NCBI GenBank assembly: GCA_027919835.1
Contig: JANVFP010000004.1
Span: 1,426,001-1,490,000, forward strand
Direction: 5' to 3'
DNA: 64,000 bases
Source of the DNA: Lentinula raphanica
Lineage: Eukaryota; Basidiomycota; Agaricomycetes; Agaricales; Omphalotaceae
Below, one piece after another: positions 44,601 through 56,834 of the stretch. The translations under genes and the position numbers were made by a program. The notes beneath the pieces were generated by a model. That model was given only the letters and a program-made list of their open reading frames with translations, was not told the origin of the DNA and searched no databases. Positions within the stretch are counted from its first letter, which is position 1, and each line of letters opens with the position of its first letter.

Positions 44601-44642
44601 ACTTATATCTCCCTCATTGTGCCAGATCCAGCCAAATCCAGA

Positions 44643-45290
44643 ATGCTCGCTTTGTCTCCTGCTCGTGACCTGTTCACTTGGTCTTCTACCTCCACCACAA
44701 ACACGCCTCGCCACTCTTCTGACCTTCCCAACCTCTCTAACCTCTCCAACCCTCTCTCTCTCAACCAATTCACCTTCACAAACACGTATCGCCAGCAGCC
44801 CTTTGTCGAGACCCCAGCTCAGCGTCGTGCTCGTTTCGCCTTTGTCCAAAAGGACAGTCGCGAGGGTGAAAAGAGGGAAGACAGAGTTCAGAGTTGGGTT
44901 CAGGACCAGGTTCAACAAAGTGCTTTCATGGTCAACGCGGCTAAATTGTCGTCGTCGTCTGAGAACGACAAGAGCCGTAGACGGAAGAATGCCACTTCGA
45001 GCCACCGTCGCCAAGCTTCCTTTGTCCCTAGTCTGAGCACGAAATGGGTTCCAGACGAGATTATGCTTAGTCGGATGCTCAAAGATTCGTCGAATATGAG
45101 TCTTTCTTCGATCACGGAGGAAGAAGAGGAACAGGAGCCATACGTCCTTTATTCGACTCCTATCTCATCGTATCCCTATCCGTCTCCAGCTCCGTACTAT
45201 CATAGTGCGCCTTTGTCTCCGCCTTCATCCCCTCCCAGACCATCGCATCAGCGACGGCTCTCTGACTTGGAAGTCATCCCGGAAGAATAG
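44643..45290 (+). CDS. Ser/Pro-rich hypothetical protein, 215 aa, single exon
   Basis: The protein starts MLALSPARDLFTWSS and is intronless. It has a Ser/Asn/Leu-rich head, a charged middle (RRARFAFVQKDSREGEKRED) that might form a helix, a segment STKWVPDEIMLSRMLKDSS, an acidic run EEEEEQE and a Tyr/Pro/Ser-rich C-terminus ending LSDLEVIPEE. I recognise no domain; it is probably disordered. The coding frame is clean and a TATA box precedes it, so a real gene is likely. The open frame extends upstream to 44445, but that would place the TATA box inside the coding region. Confidence 0.6.
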   Translation: MLALSPARDLFTWSSTSTTNTPRHSSDLPNLSNLSNPLSLNQFTFTNTYRQQPFVETPAQRRARFAFVQKDSREGEKREDRVQSWVQDQVQQSAFMVNAAKLSSSSENDKSRRRKNATSSHRRQASFVPSLSTKWVPDEIMLSRMLKDSSNMSLSSITEEEEEQEPYVLYSTPISSYPYPSPAPYYHSAPLSPPSSPPRPSHQRRLSDLEVIPEE

Positions 45291-45866
45291 CCACCTTCAT
45301 GCTCTGCGATTGTTCTTTCTCTGTCAAAGACTCACAATACGATCCACCCAGCTCATCACATCTGCATGTGCACGAAATCTCGTCCTCGTCGCTTGCGCTG
45401 TATCCTCACTCTACAAAGTCACCACGATGGAGCAACTCCATTCCAGAACCGTCGACAGTGTTTTGTGACTGCGCATATATTCATGGTATATAAACCGGTT
45501 GCCACTTGGCTGTTGCTCTCTGCGGTGTTTACGCGCACAGTACATACTGTATCTGGATTCTGTACACATCGCCTGAACCTGCTCTTCTTCAAGTTCTCTT
45601 TTGGTCGCTACGTCCCATTCTGCAGTTCTTAGCATGTTATGCCTCTGTCACGATTTACGCTCCGCTCACGCTCAATGGCCTCCCAGCATACAGTATATAC
45701 TCTTACGTCTCAACCAACAACATAGTTACAGTACATAGAAACTCATCTCAATTTGTAGTTTGCGGTTCGGTGTCCTCTTTCCGCTCGAATGAAATTATCT
45801 ACACAATGCACATAATGATAACCAACCTGCTCTTGAGTTCGAGCTTGAGAATTTGAGATGAATCAT
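45291..45866. other. Intergenic, convergent 3' regions
   Basis: The stretch lies between the ends of the Ser/Pro-rich gene and the MFS gene, which face each other. Open frames here show no coding character. Confidence 0.5.
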
Positions 45867-48255
45867 TCAAAACTCTTTATGTTGGGCACTATGTAGGAGG
45901 ACAATGGGTAAGGACAAAATCGTGTACTCACGACCTCCATCCAGTCCTTGACCTAGGGATCGTCTGGCAGTGACAAGGAGACTCCAGTATCGGCATCCCC
46001 ACTTGAAACGAAAGCGCAATAAAAACCACCGCGCCAGCCAAAAGGCCAATACAAATGATAAACGAGACTCTGTACGTCGGTCCATACACAGCTATACATT
46101 GTTGAGCACGATGATGACGGTTTTAAAACCAGGCAACGTCAGCGTCAGTACATGAAGAGCGAAAAACCGGATGTGACTCGAACTCACACAAAAACACTTG
46201 CGGACCAAGTATCCCAGAAAACTGCGCCAACGCATTCGTCACCCCGATCGCGATGGCTGCTGCGGTGGTTCCATGAGCTGCTTTGACGCGGTTGGGCCAG
46301 AGAATTGGGTACACCGAGCCTGCGGTCGCGGTGGAGATGAGGAGTGCGAGATAACGGATGGTGGTGCTCTGAGATCGAGGAGTTGAAAACGAAAGAGAAG
46401 TGCAATTGTGATGTAGAGTTTGTGTCAGTGCAGCGAAGTGGATCCCAGGAGAAACCGATTAAAGCTTACATTCACGGTGAGGAGAAGCGTGTAGCAGATG
46501 ATGTTGATGAGTTCTACTGACAATAAATTCAATATCAGTTTGGTTTACTAGACAACTGGATAGACAGTAGTCCATGGTCCTCAAGCTCGAGGACAAGGAC
46601 AAGGAGAAAGGTACTTACATCCAACAGCAACCCTATACGGGTTCCATTTCCTCATCTGAACCAACCAACCGAGGATATTCAACAGAACGAACGTAGCCAG
46701 CGAGGGTGGCATGGAAAGTACGTTGCTGACCGCGGTAGTCGTGAACCCTATGTAGAATGCCCGGTAAGGATGAATCGCAAGCGCAGTTGAAACCTCATAG
46801 TACACACCAAGCTCAAAAATAACCGTAGGCAACACATACGACAACCCGAACCCTCCAATAGCATGACAGAACCACGTCGCTGAGAATGTCCAGAACGTCG
46901 GATCCCGAAAGATCAGTCGGAAGACTTGATTTGCGTCCCAGGTTTTAGCCATCTTAGATGGTGCTCCGGCCCCGCCGCCGTCTGACGCTTTCGCTAGTCG
47001 CTGAATAATCATCGTCCGTTCGTGCTCATGTAGGAACATTGCGGTCTGTGGAAAGTCAGGGAGGATATAGAATGTGGCGAGGCCCATGAGGATGGCGGGG
47101 ATCCCTTCTGGGAACATAGTTGAAGTACATAAGACTTGATGAGCTCAGATATATACAATATTATCAATACTCACCTATGATGAAGAGCCACCTCCAACCA
47201 GGTAAGATTCCATTAGCAAACGACACCGCGAACGCGAGGAACCCTCCGACAAATCCGCTGACTTGACCGAACGAATAGAACACCGCTACTCGAAGTGCTA
47301 GGTCCTCTGGTCTGAACCAGAAGGCGAGGTAGTAGATGACTCCGGGGTAGTATCCAGCTTCTGCAGCTCCCAGTACTGAGCATGAACGTTGAAAAGGATA
47401 ATGATGAGTGGAATGGAAGGTAGGTTTCGATAAAGAGAAACAGACTCACGGACCCTGGTCGAGATCAACCCAGCATAGTTTTGAACTGCTGAAATGCAGC
47501 AGACGATGATACCCCAAGTGAGCATTATTCTTCCTAGCCAAAAGCTGGGTCTATTCACAACGAAATCGAAAGAGTCAACACTGCGCAAAATCCCTGATAG
47601 CTACAACGCAAAACCAAAACCAATCGCATGAAACACAAGCTCGTACACAAAAACGGAGCACAGTGGCGAGCCTCCTCCACTACTTCTAGCGCTTCGTGAC
47701 AGAAGTACTCACCCAACTCACCTCATGCTCTTGATACACAAAGTTGAAAACGGCTCCAAGAACCCATAAGGATAATAGAAACACGCGATAGCCCAAGCCC
47801 AATCCTGTGCCGACAACCCAAGCTGGGTCTTGATATCGTCCCCTTGTTCTTCGTTCAAAATCGCGGCATTGGAGATGTTGTTCAGGTCGATACGCATGAC
47901 AAGGTAGGTTATGCAGAGCCAAGGTAGGATTCGTTTGTCTAGAGTAGTACGCGTATGATGAAGGGTTTAGGTTAGAATGGATCAAGGGAGTCTTGGTGGG
48001 TGAGAGAAGTGAATTTGGGGTATGGGTCCGATTGCAAAGTATAAAGCATGGGTCCCGGCTGAACATGGATTTGCACATACCTATCTTTCTGTGAATCTTC
48101 CGAAGCTCTTCTTGATATCCCATTTCCATGTCTTCAACATCTTGCGAGGCGTCTATAGCTTGTTCCGACTTGGTCTTCACGCTTCCAAAGTCTACCTTGT
48201 CGTCCTGATTACTATCGTGATCGAGGGCTCTCTCGGAATCCAAGTGCTCCTCCAT
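45867..48255 (-). CDS. MFS transporter, allantoate permease (Dal5/anion:cation symporter) type
   Basis: The start MEEHLDSERALDHDSN at 48255 begins a hydrophilic N-terminus. The usual DKRILPWLCITYLVMRIDLN (TM1 loop) follows, with IRxxSPSFWLGRIMLTWGI in TM4, GFVGGFLAFAVSFANG, WLFIIEGIPAILMGLATFY and, after a cytoplasmic loop, FRDPTFWTFSATWFCHAIGG. Later helices include FIICIGLLAGAVVFIALSF. About eight short introns interrupt the gene; the last exon gives SAQHKEF with the stop at 45867. This family moves organic anions, allantoate, nicotinate, vitamins or peptides into fungal cells; the substrate is unknown. The open reading is intact. Confidence 0.85.
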
Positions 48256-49202
48256 GATTGGCACAGGCCTGATAATAACTTGATATAGAGAGGGTACTAA
48301 TCCGAATCGGAGATACGCTCAAGCGCCAAGGTAAAGAAAGGCACTGATTCTTTATTCTTCATCGAAAGGATATACCAGCTTGTAGTTCTGATAAGAGTCG
48401 CCTGACGAAAGACAACATATCGTAAACGAAGCACGACCTAGCACGACTTTTGGGATGCTGAAAGCGTCAGCGAATCCCAGGCTTGAATAATTAGACTGAG
48501 GAGTTTGCTGTATCACTAGAGCTAGCGACCGTTGGTTCCTTCAGTGTGCTGGAGTTTGCATTTTCTAGTTGGATTTGGAGTGTCCATGAATTGTAACGTC
48601 GTGGACCGCATCAACGAGGGATATCGATAAACTCTTGAGTCTTAAGCGCCTGCGCGTCTAAATTCAAGTTAGCGGCGCTTATCAGGCGCTTAGTATTATT
48701 TCTTTCTTTGAACTGTTTCTCATCATCAGAGTGGCAGCCCGACCTCAGCTATGTATGATCAAGAATCTTGCCTTTCCGATCATCCAGTGGGAACACGAAG
48801 CCAAGGGCATCCGACGAGAGAGATTCGACCCTAAGAAGTGAATTCGTTTAAAACTGGAATGAAGGCTTACTATGGGATCGCACCCCAAGCAATTGCAAGC
48901 CATCTTGCGTCGTCCTGACGTCTCCTGACGCGATCGACTCTCACATATTTATTCTAGTCAAATACGCTCTCATGATGCCTTTCTCATGTTTCCAGGAATG
49001 GTGCGAATCTTTCTCCGTATTCTGCGAGATTGTATGTCTAATTTTGCAAATTTCACTATACTGCAGCAGTCACAAGTCCTCGAGCACTACAAATAACAGC
49101 TTCACATTCAAAGGCGGATGTCCGCCTGTAAGACCTTTGATTTGATACTGTAAACTCGAGGTTCTGAGGTCCCCTCGCCTTACATTCGAACCAATATCTT
49201 CA
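48256..49202. other. Divergent intergenic region between MFS and 2OG-oxygenase genes
   Basis: It contains the 50-bp inverted repeat at 48643-48692. No gene is seen. A short segment near 48750-48830 might be a gene remnant. Confidence 0.5.
48643..48692. repeat. 50-bp inverted repeat with TAAGCGCCTG arms
   Basis: TAAGCGCCTG at 48643-48652 and CAGGCGCTTA at 48683-48692 are exact reverse complements. The core also carries GGCGCTTA. The length and core motif resemble the inverted repeat at 3429-3478. Confidence 0.65.
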
Positions 49203-50798
49203 ATGCCTGCTCTAGTGAACCCTAACCCTCCTCCAGAGCTACTTTCATGGACCGAGCACCCGGTGACGACAGAGCCTCTCGACTGGGCGCCTCTAGCCAT
49301 CATCGACCTGGCCAAATTCGACCAACCCGGTGGAAAGCAGGAACTTGCGAACGAACTCAAAGACGCGGTCAAGCTCTGGGGTTTTTGGACAGTGATCAAT
49401 ACCGGAATCTCTCAGGAACAACTTAGTCGACAGCTTGATATCGGTTATACTTTCTTCAAACAACCACTGGCGGAGAAAAAGAAGGTTGTTTGCAACTTCT
49501 CGGAAGGAAAGTAAGTTCAAGTTGTATCTGACTTGTTTGTATCTGGCAACATACTTCTCTGAATTCCTACTCAGCTATTTTGGTTACCGAGAGCCTTATC
49601 GACTCATTGGCAAATCTGGTGTCAAGGAAAACATGGAAATGGTACGCTCACTCCTATCGTGCCTGTATCTCAAAACGAACATCGATGTTTGATAAATGTA
49701 GCTGAACCTTCCAAAATACACCTCTCATTACGAGTCTTTTCCACGTCATGACTTGATAGAAGCCTACAAGGATGAGATCCAACCTTTTCATCGACTCGTC
49801 TGGGACAACGTTATTCGCAAGCTGTTCATTCTGTTTGCTATCATTCTTGAGCTCCCGGAGGAGTACTTTGTGGAGAGACATCATTATGACAAACCCTCCG
49901 AGGACCACCTTCGTTATGTGTGTGAACGAGTTCCTTCTAGAGTAGCTACAGGCTCTGATTCTGAACCAGATGATTTATCACCCCAGGCCCGCCGAGGAAG
50001 ATGCGAAAACCGGAGGCCAGTGGAGTCCTGGACATACTGGTTGGTATGCTTTATTTATCGAAACGTGTATATTACTCACATTCAGCAGATTTCGGTAAGG
50101 CGCACGTAAACACATTTGGAGTGACATGTCGACTGAGTGAACGATACAGGCGCGATGACTCTTCTATTCTCTCAATCTGTAGCAGCGTATGTTGCCTGTT
50201 CAACTATCTATTGACGTTGACGCAACAGACCTCCGACACTTCATTAGACTACAGATACGAACCCCAAACAACGAATGGAAGTGGGTCAAACATGTACCTG
50301 GTGGTATAACTTGTAATGCAGCGGATACTTTATCGTTCCTCACTAAGGTACATTTGTCTCGATTCAGTCTTCTCATATACTCATCAGAGTTGAATCTGTG
50401 TTCACAGGGATATATCAAAAGCACTGTCCATCGCGTGGTACGCCCACCTGCAGACCAAGCCAATCTTGAAAGGTTGGGACTGTTCTATTTCGTACGGCCA
50501 GGCGACGACATTCCTATGGTACCTGTCCCGAGCCCTGTCCTCATTCGCGAAGGGTTGCTTTCTGAAGAAGAAGCGAGGCTGGGCGAAGAACAAGCTTCCG
50601 AAGCAGTCAAAGGCTTTGGTGCGTGTTTGTTCGATGATTTTTCAAGACATGCTCAGATAATTGACATTACTTGTAGAATATGTTCGCGCACGCGTCAAGA
50701 ATGTCCATAATCGCAATGCACGACACGTACAGGACGGTAAGGGTACACATGAAGTTTTCCGTGTTAAAAACCTCGAGGTCCAAGATTTTTATGCATGA
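49203..50798 (+). CDS. 2OG-Fe(II) oxygenase, isopenicillin-N-synthase-like
   Basis: The start MPALVNPNPPPELLSW is at 49203. The DIOX_N region reads APLAIIDLAKFDQPGG and AVKLWGFWTVINTGIS. The core splices to GHTDFGAMTLLFSQSVAAL (HxD), the third ligand is in STVHRVVRPP, and the 2OG-binding Arg follows the usual RLGLFYFVRP. The end reads VKNLEVQDFYA. About seven short introns are visible. At the HxD motif the acceptor is a tandem CAGCAG (50085-50090); use of the second CAG gives the canonical HTDFG. Members oxidise diverse small molecules and appear in fungal secondary metabolism; the substrate is unknown. Neighbours are an MFS transporter (divergent) and, further away, a P450. Confidence 0.85.
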
Positions 50799-51095
50799 GG
50801 CAAGGGGAGTACATTCGTACCAACAATCACATACTCGTCTGACCAGGTGTATAATATATGGTTTTCGTTACTCGGTCATGATGTTGAATTGAAACTTGAA
50901 GCTTGATTGCACCGTTGGAACGTTCATAGTACGCGAAACGCTTGAACAAATCTTCCGAGACAGACAAGAAGATTCATGGTTTCCGAGTCATCAACTAGAT
51001 ACAAAACATAATTATTCCTCTCTCAATACTTCCTACTTAGTTACAACAACATTGTAGTCTTCTGTGCTCCTGCAAGAGCTTCTGGATAGAAGCCC

Positions 51096-51582
51096 TCATC
51101 GCCTGAAAGTGATTTGCATCCAGTTCAGTATATGTTCGTCGCAATCAATCGCATAGAACAATTACTGACAGCAGCGATAATGTCAGATCTCCATGCACTC
51201 GAGCCTTTACCTCAACAGCGACATCCAAGTTTAAGTCGAGTCTCAACTTCAAGGGTTCATCACCTCCACCTTGGTCATCGTTGTTGACATCTTCATTAGG
51301 CGGTTGTTGAACTTGACGACCGGGAGCCGCAGGCTCTCGTCTGTCAGCGAGCTCTCCTGAATGCTGAACAGCCCCTTCATCACTTCCAGCTCCATTTATG
51401 CCTGGCATCCCACTTCCCCGTTTTCGACGTCGACGCTCTGCACGTTCCCGAGTACCGGAACCGGCGCTCGCGGTACGAGTGCTGCTGCGAGATTGGACTG
51501 AGGTCTGTCGAAGTGGCTGCTGTTGGCGAGTAGGACTCGATTGGGACTGGGATGTAGCACGCGATTGTGTAGACATAAGCAT
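51096..51582 (-). CDS. Small conserved basidiomycete protein with LxLxLDLNL motif
   Basis: The start MLMSTQSRATSQSQSS at 51582 leads a Gln/Ser/Arg-rich disordered head. The conserved C-terminal block is LKLRLDLNLDVAVEVKARVH followed by GDLTLSLL. A donor GTCAGT and an acceptor TTTCAG add a tiny last exon giving LLR and the stop at 51096. I recall this block as a widespread fungal family with no known function; the alternating hydrophobic pattern suggests beta strands or membrane association. It lies 192 bp downstream of RPA49 on the same strand. Confidence 0.65.
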
Positions 51583-51774
51583 AAAAATTTTCCTCTAGAG
51601 GTAGACTTTTGGGTTCATATATTACCTTCTGCTAACGAGTGATCATGCATGACATGGAAATCGATGTCATATCTATCCCTTTTTGAGTAAGGCCAAATGA
51701 AAACAAATATATTGAGGCCTCGCATGTTTGTTCACCTGCCTGAAAACGACAAGAGGGGTACCAGTGCTACTACC

Positions 51775-53430
51775 TTATGCCTGCCCTTTCTTTCTCCCCG
51801 TCTTGGCTTTGGGGAACTGAACAGGGGCGACGAGTACGGCAAATTTGGTGTCAGCGAGCGTGTCTGAATAACCACGGTTTGCGAGCTCTCGCTCTGAGAG
51901 TGTTTTGAGTTTACAGCCTAGACTGCGATAAGCATTCTGGATGCTGAAGTCAAAAGCATGAGTAATGGACGCTGCTACGTTCAGAGAAGAAAGCGTACTT
52001 GGTAGTAGCTAGACTGAAGTCATCAGCTAGGATCCTTGGGTTGGAGACAAAGCCATCGACTCGAAGACAGAGAGCAAGTAGGTAGGACATAAGCTTTGTT
52101 GCCATTGTGGAGGTGAAAATATGGCTACAAGAGTGCTTCAATAATCGTGCTTGTACAGTCAGTGTGAATGAATATCTTACACAGAGGACCCTCTGGTCGT
52201 CTCGGTGAATCGTGAAAGAAGCCCGTCCACAACGGTAGAAGGTACGCTGTTCATCTTTTCATAGATTGTATCTTTGTCCAGACCACTGCGATCTTTCATG
52301 ACTCGACGAAATAGAATCATTATCGAGACATATAGTAGCATTTTTCTATCGAATGATTAGAATGAGAAGGACGATACCAAATCAGAACGTACAGTTTGCG
52401 TTTACGAGCTTTACTGTTATCTTCGTTTTGATCCAAACGCTTGAGATGAGCTGTAATCCATTTGGAGTACTTCCAGGGCATCACGCGGGTGGTCAGATTG
52501 TGTTCCAGAGGTGTGATATTGAGTGCCTTCATTTCGGACTCTGGAATGATATCGTTCAATGCATATATGTCTTCGGGTTCCGTAGCTGTAGCAGAGAAAG
52601 GCGGCACGAGACGTGTAGAATCGACCAAATCCTTGGCTTCCTCTGTACGGGAGTTGAGTTATAATGACGAGAGACGACCATTCCCTTCTACCTTTGGTCA
52701 ACAGTCCCTCGGCCTTTTCATCAATACCTTCCACTACGTGCCCGATCACGCCTTTCATTGCATTGACATCGACGCGATTTCGTTCCTGGGCACGAATGGC
52801 AGCCTTTGCTTTCTTGGTTCCAAAAGTTTCTCCAAGAGCGTTTCTAGCATCTCGATAATCCAAAGCAGACGGAGCATCAGCTGGTGGGATAGATTTGAGA
52901 GCTTTGACTGTTCGTGTGAGGATATAGGGAGTTTGATGAAAAGGGAGAACTTTGATTTTGGAAGTACGCGGGTCATGGACGGCGAGAAGATAACTACGAC
53001 AGTGAATAACTATGAGTATAGAGAAAGAGAGAGAGAGAGAAGGATATGAGGCAGACCTGCATCCAGAATCAGCAGCCCGTCTGCTTTCTTCTTCGTTGGA
53101 GACGAATTCGACAGCCGGAGCTTCCCCTACAACCAATGGACGTTCATACTTTCCCCATCATCATCCTTGTCCTTCTGGTTATCTTTCTTCATTTTCTTTC
53201 GACCATAACATCTGAAAGGTGTGTCTTCTGGAGCTTGAAGAGCCGGAAAGCTAACTGCTAGCCCATGAGCCCAGAAGTAGCTAAGAGATTGAAAAGAAAT
53301 TTTACATGCCCAATAATGGACCTGTTGTCTCTTTAGAGCAAGAAGAATCTAATTCGAATGAAAGGCTCTCATGAGTTGGACCATCGCGCTTTCTCTTCTT
53401 TGGAGACGTCGCAGAGCTTGGATGCGACAT
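51775..53430 (-). CDS. RPA49: RNA polymerase I subunit RPA49
   Basis: The start MSHPSSATSPKKRKRDGP at 53430 matches the basic N-terminus. Exons include AVEFVSNEEESRRAADSGCR and YLLAVHDPRTSKIKVLPFHQ (TFIIF-like dimerisation domain). The family hallmark ALGETFGTKKAKAAIRAQER follows, then a linker and a C-terminal tandem winged-helix region: ATKLMSYLLALCLRVDGF, RILADDFSLATT and a last exon with YRSLGCKLKTLSERELANRG ending GRKKGQA at 51775. RPA49 stabilises the Pol I initiation and elongation complex at rDNA in the nucleolus. The joins near 53140-53210 are not fully resolved. A (TC)n tract at about 53015-53042 lies in an intron. The gene is divergent from SET2. Confidence 0.85.
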
Positions 53431-53644
53431 TGTGGTTGGTGATGGAAGTGGTGGTATACGCCGAAATTGAGATCGGATATTTTGTTCAACCTCTTTTCCC
53501 TGACGCCCATGAAGTCAAGCACCATACTCTTTGCTTGACTATATTCCTCTCGTTCTCTCAGTAGCTTGGACTGAACCTATGTGGGCTTCTTTTCTCTGAT
53601 CTTTCATATTCTAAACAAGGGCCTTTATTTGCCAATCACAACCG
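53431..53644. promoter_or_regulatory. Shared divergent promoter of RPA49 and SET2
   Basis: Only 214 bp separate the two start codons, so both promoters must lie here. No TATA box is evident. Confidence 0.6.
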
Positions 53645-56600
53645 ATGTCTCTCTTCGACCATGATGCACCCAAATTAGAGGGCTCTCCTGCCACTCCGAC
53701 CTCACCTTCCTATCATTCCGCAGGAACCTCTTCGTCGTCGACTCCTAGTGCGTCGACTCCAAGGACGTCTACTCCTCCAGCGCCTCCTGCAAAATCGAGA
53801 AAACAGAGTGCAAATGGTGCTACCACCGTTCAGTACATCGGACATCTTCCTGTTGCTCGAGAGGATGCCCTTAAAACGTTCACCCAGATCTCTGATAACT
53901 GTTATCAGTACAAAAATCTGGGCCGTGTCAGAGAACTCGAAGAGAGTATGACTTGTGACTGTACATTTGACCCAGGTGAGCTGCAAGGCAGAGTAGTTGA
54001 CTAAGAGCCTTCCTTGATATCTCGAGTAGAGTATGATGATCCAGTTGTCGCCTGTGGTGCTGGTTCCGACTGTATAAATCGACTGACGCAAATTGAGTGT
54101 CTTCCTGGACACTGTAGGTGTGAAGAGTATTGTTTGAACCAGCGGTTCGTACAGTCCTCGCACCTGGTCGCAATTTTTCTCATTCCTCTTCTGTTTAGGT
54201 TTCAAAAGAAGCAATATGCACCCATTGAGATTGTATTGACGGAGAAGAAGGGTTACGGGCTCAGAGCAGAGGATGATTTGCCCAAGTACGTCTGCAAAAT
54301 CGTGTTTCGAAGCTCCTGAACTCATTCCTCTTCGTTCTGCCTGCAATCAATCGTCTCAAAATCAATTGTACCATATATTCATCACTGAAGGGACTCCTTT
54401 ATCTACGAATATGTTGGAGACGTTGTCAATAACTCCTCCTTCAGGAAGCGCATGCGAGATTATGCTAATGAAGGGATAAAGCACTTTTATTTCATGATGT
54501 TGCAAAAGGATGAGGCACGTTCTACCTTTATATTCAACCACACCATTTCAGTAAACTTTTTTCCGCCAGTTCATCGACGCAACCAAGTCCGGAGGAATTG
54601 GCCGCTTTGCAAATCACAGCTGTAATCCCAACTGCTACGTCGCTAAATGGACGATAGACCAACATGTTCGCATGGGCATATTTGCCAAAAGAAACATTCG
54701 CAAGGACGAGGAACTAACGTTCAACTATAATGTTGATCGTTATGGGTAGGACAAGTTTTCGGAACATTGGACTACTTGCTCATGGCACTCATAGTCATCA
54801 AGCCCAAATGTGCTACTGTGGGGAACCAAACTGTGTCGGTTTTATTGGTGGCAAGACTCAAACGGAAGCGGATGTGTCCACCTTAGATGAGCTCTATCTC
54901 GATGGTACGAACCCGTTGTTTATGAACCTTACCTAGTCTGATTTCGACGACTCCTAGCGCTCGGCATCACAGACGATGAGGAGCTTCGGGAATACAAGGG
55001 GACCAAGAAAAAGAAAGGGAAGAAGATCGACGATCCTGACTTCATGCCTACTATGAAGCCTGTCACCGAGAAAGAAGTTCCAAAAGTCGTTCAAGCGATA
55101 CGGCAGACACAGAGCAAGAAGATGCTTTTCAAGCTGTTGTCGCGCTTAAAGGTACCATCATCTTCAATTGGGTTCCGGCCTCGCTCATCCGCATTGCCCG
55201 TAGATTACACAGGAACAATCCGCCTTACGACAAGTGATGCGCTTGCGTGGATTTAGTCTGATGAAGAATATCCTCGAAGACTACATGAAAGATACTGATC
55301 TCGTTGTTTTGGTGAGTCCTGCATGGTTTAACAAGAAAATGCAACCTGATATCTGTCTGTTATAATTAGGCTATGGAATGCATGTTCTCATGGCCTCTCA
55401 TCGCTAGAAACAAGGTCGAAGACTCTCAGGTTTCTACACCTGTGAAACAGTGCATAGAATCTGAGCATGAGAATGTCAAGGCATGGGCAGAGAAGGTCCG
55501 TATTCACACATTTACCTGCAGTTCACGTATTCAACTTTTGTTTAGCTCATCTCACATTGGGAGTCCCTAGAGCTGACTTATCGCATACCTCGCTTACCAA
55601 AGCAGGAGAAGGTATTCATCTCTCTCCCTTCTCCCTTCTCCGACTTTGTCTGAATTCATGTTTCCGAAAGCTCCCAGATGCCCTAGAAGAAGAAAAACAA
55701 GAAGAAAAACCTGAATTCGTGACACCGGTGAGACCGCCGACCCCAAGCAACCTCGCAATTACCGTTCCTCTTCAACTCTAGAGGACGATAAACGGCGTGC
55801 CATCAAGCGCCCTCGAACCGTTCCCATCCCTTCACCTGTCCCTCCAGTGGAAGACCACCCCCCGTACAAACCTGGGCCGTCGCGACTCGAGCTTGCCCTA
55901 CAGCGAAACGCAGAGCTGGAAGCTATCATTGCTGCGGCGAAAGCGGACAAAGAAGAAGCAGAAGCCAAAGCACTGGCGGTTGCTCAAGCGGAGGAAGAGA
56001 AACGTTTAAAGAAAGAGAAATTGAAGGAGGAGGGAGGGAGCAGTAGTAGCAAGAAGAAACATCATCGGGAGAAAGAGAAGAAGGAAAAACGTGAAAGGGC
56101 CGCGAAGGATGTCGATAATGACGCGTTGAAAGAAAAGAGGCTGCTGAAACTTATTAGTCCTATCATAGTCAAGGTAATGTCCAAGCACGCTTCCACCCTA
56201 GGGCACGACCGTTTCAAACGACATGCGAAAGAGGTAGGTCTCCATCTTAAACAAATGTTTCTCCTGTCCTCAACTTCTTCCATAGTTGACTGAGAAAGTC
56301 GCTGCTCGTGAGAAGAAGTCCTCCGCGTATCAGCAGAACAAGTTAGATGCTTTCTCAGATGAAAAGACTGCGAAGATCAAGAAGTACGCCAAGGAGTACA
56401 TCGACAAGCTACTGCAGAGGATGAAGAAGGAAGCACGACATCGGAAACCGTCTTCATCTGCCTCTGCCTCCGTTTCAGCTGCGTCCGCTACACCTTCTGG
56501 ACAAGATGTATCACCATCTTCAGCTGCAGGAACGCCAAATTCGACAATGCTCCAGGTAGATCTGGCTGCCGTCGCTCTAGACGACTCCATGGACATGGAT

Positions 56601-56834
56601 ACAGATTCGGAATCCGACTCAGAATCAAACGAAGGTGATCAGGATGAGGAGGATCACGATGCCGATATGGATAACGTGCATAGCGGACATCATCCAGGGG
56701 AGCACGATGAGGTTGCACCCGACTTCGCAGCAGCTGGAAGTACTGCTCTTGATGGAAACGTATTGATGGAGGACGTCCAATTATCTCCCTCAATAGGACA
56801 ACAGTCGCTCGTCGAGTCTGTGATGGTATCATGA
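53645..56834 (+). CDS. SET2: SET2 histone H3 lysine-36 methyltransferase
   Basis: The start [18 protein letters not shown] is at 53645. The AWS domain contains MTCDCTFDP and [20 protein letters not shown] with [12 protein letters not shown]. The SET domain follows: [47 protein letters not shown] (SAM-binding NHSCxPN) and [16 protein letters not shown] (catalytic Tyr). Post-SET is [15 protein letters not shown] helical region, a Lys/Glu-rich coiled coil and the C-terminal SRI domain ([38 protein letters not shown]) come next, then an acidic tail. SRI binds the phosphorylated Pol II CTD, coupling H3K36 methylation to elongation. I do not see the WW domain found in yeast Set2. About ten short introns. 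It shares a 214-bp promoter with RPA49. Confidence 0.92.

Noticed and set aside
44445..44642. Longer start for the Ser/Pro-rich protein
   Set aside because: It would place a good TATA box inside the coding sequence, and the added residues look unlike the rest of the protein.
40116..50798. A complete secondary-metabolite cluster
   Set aside because: No polyketide, peptide or terpene synthase is seen, so only a weak functional link is proposed.
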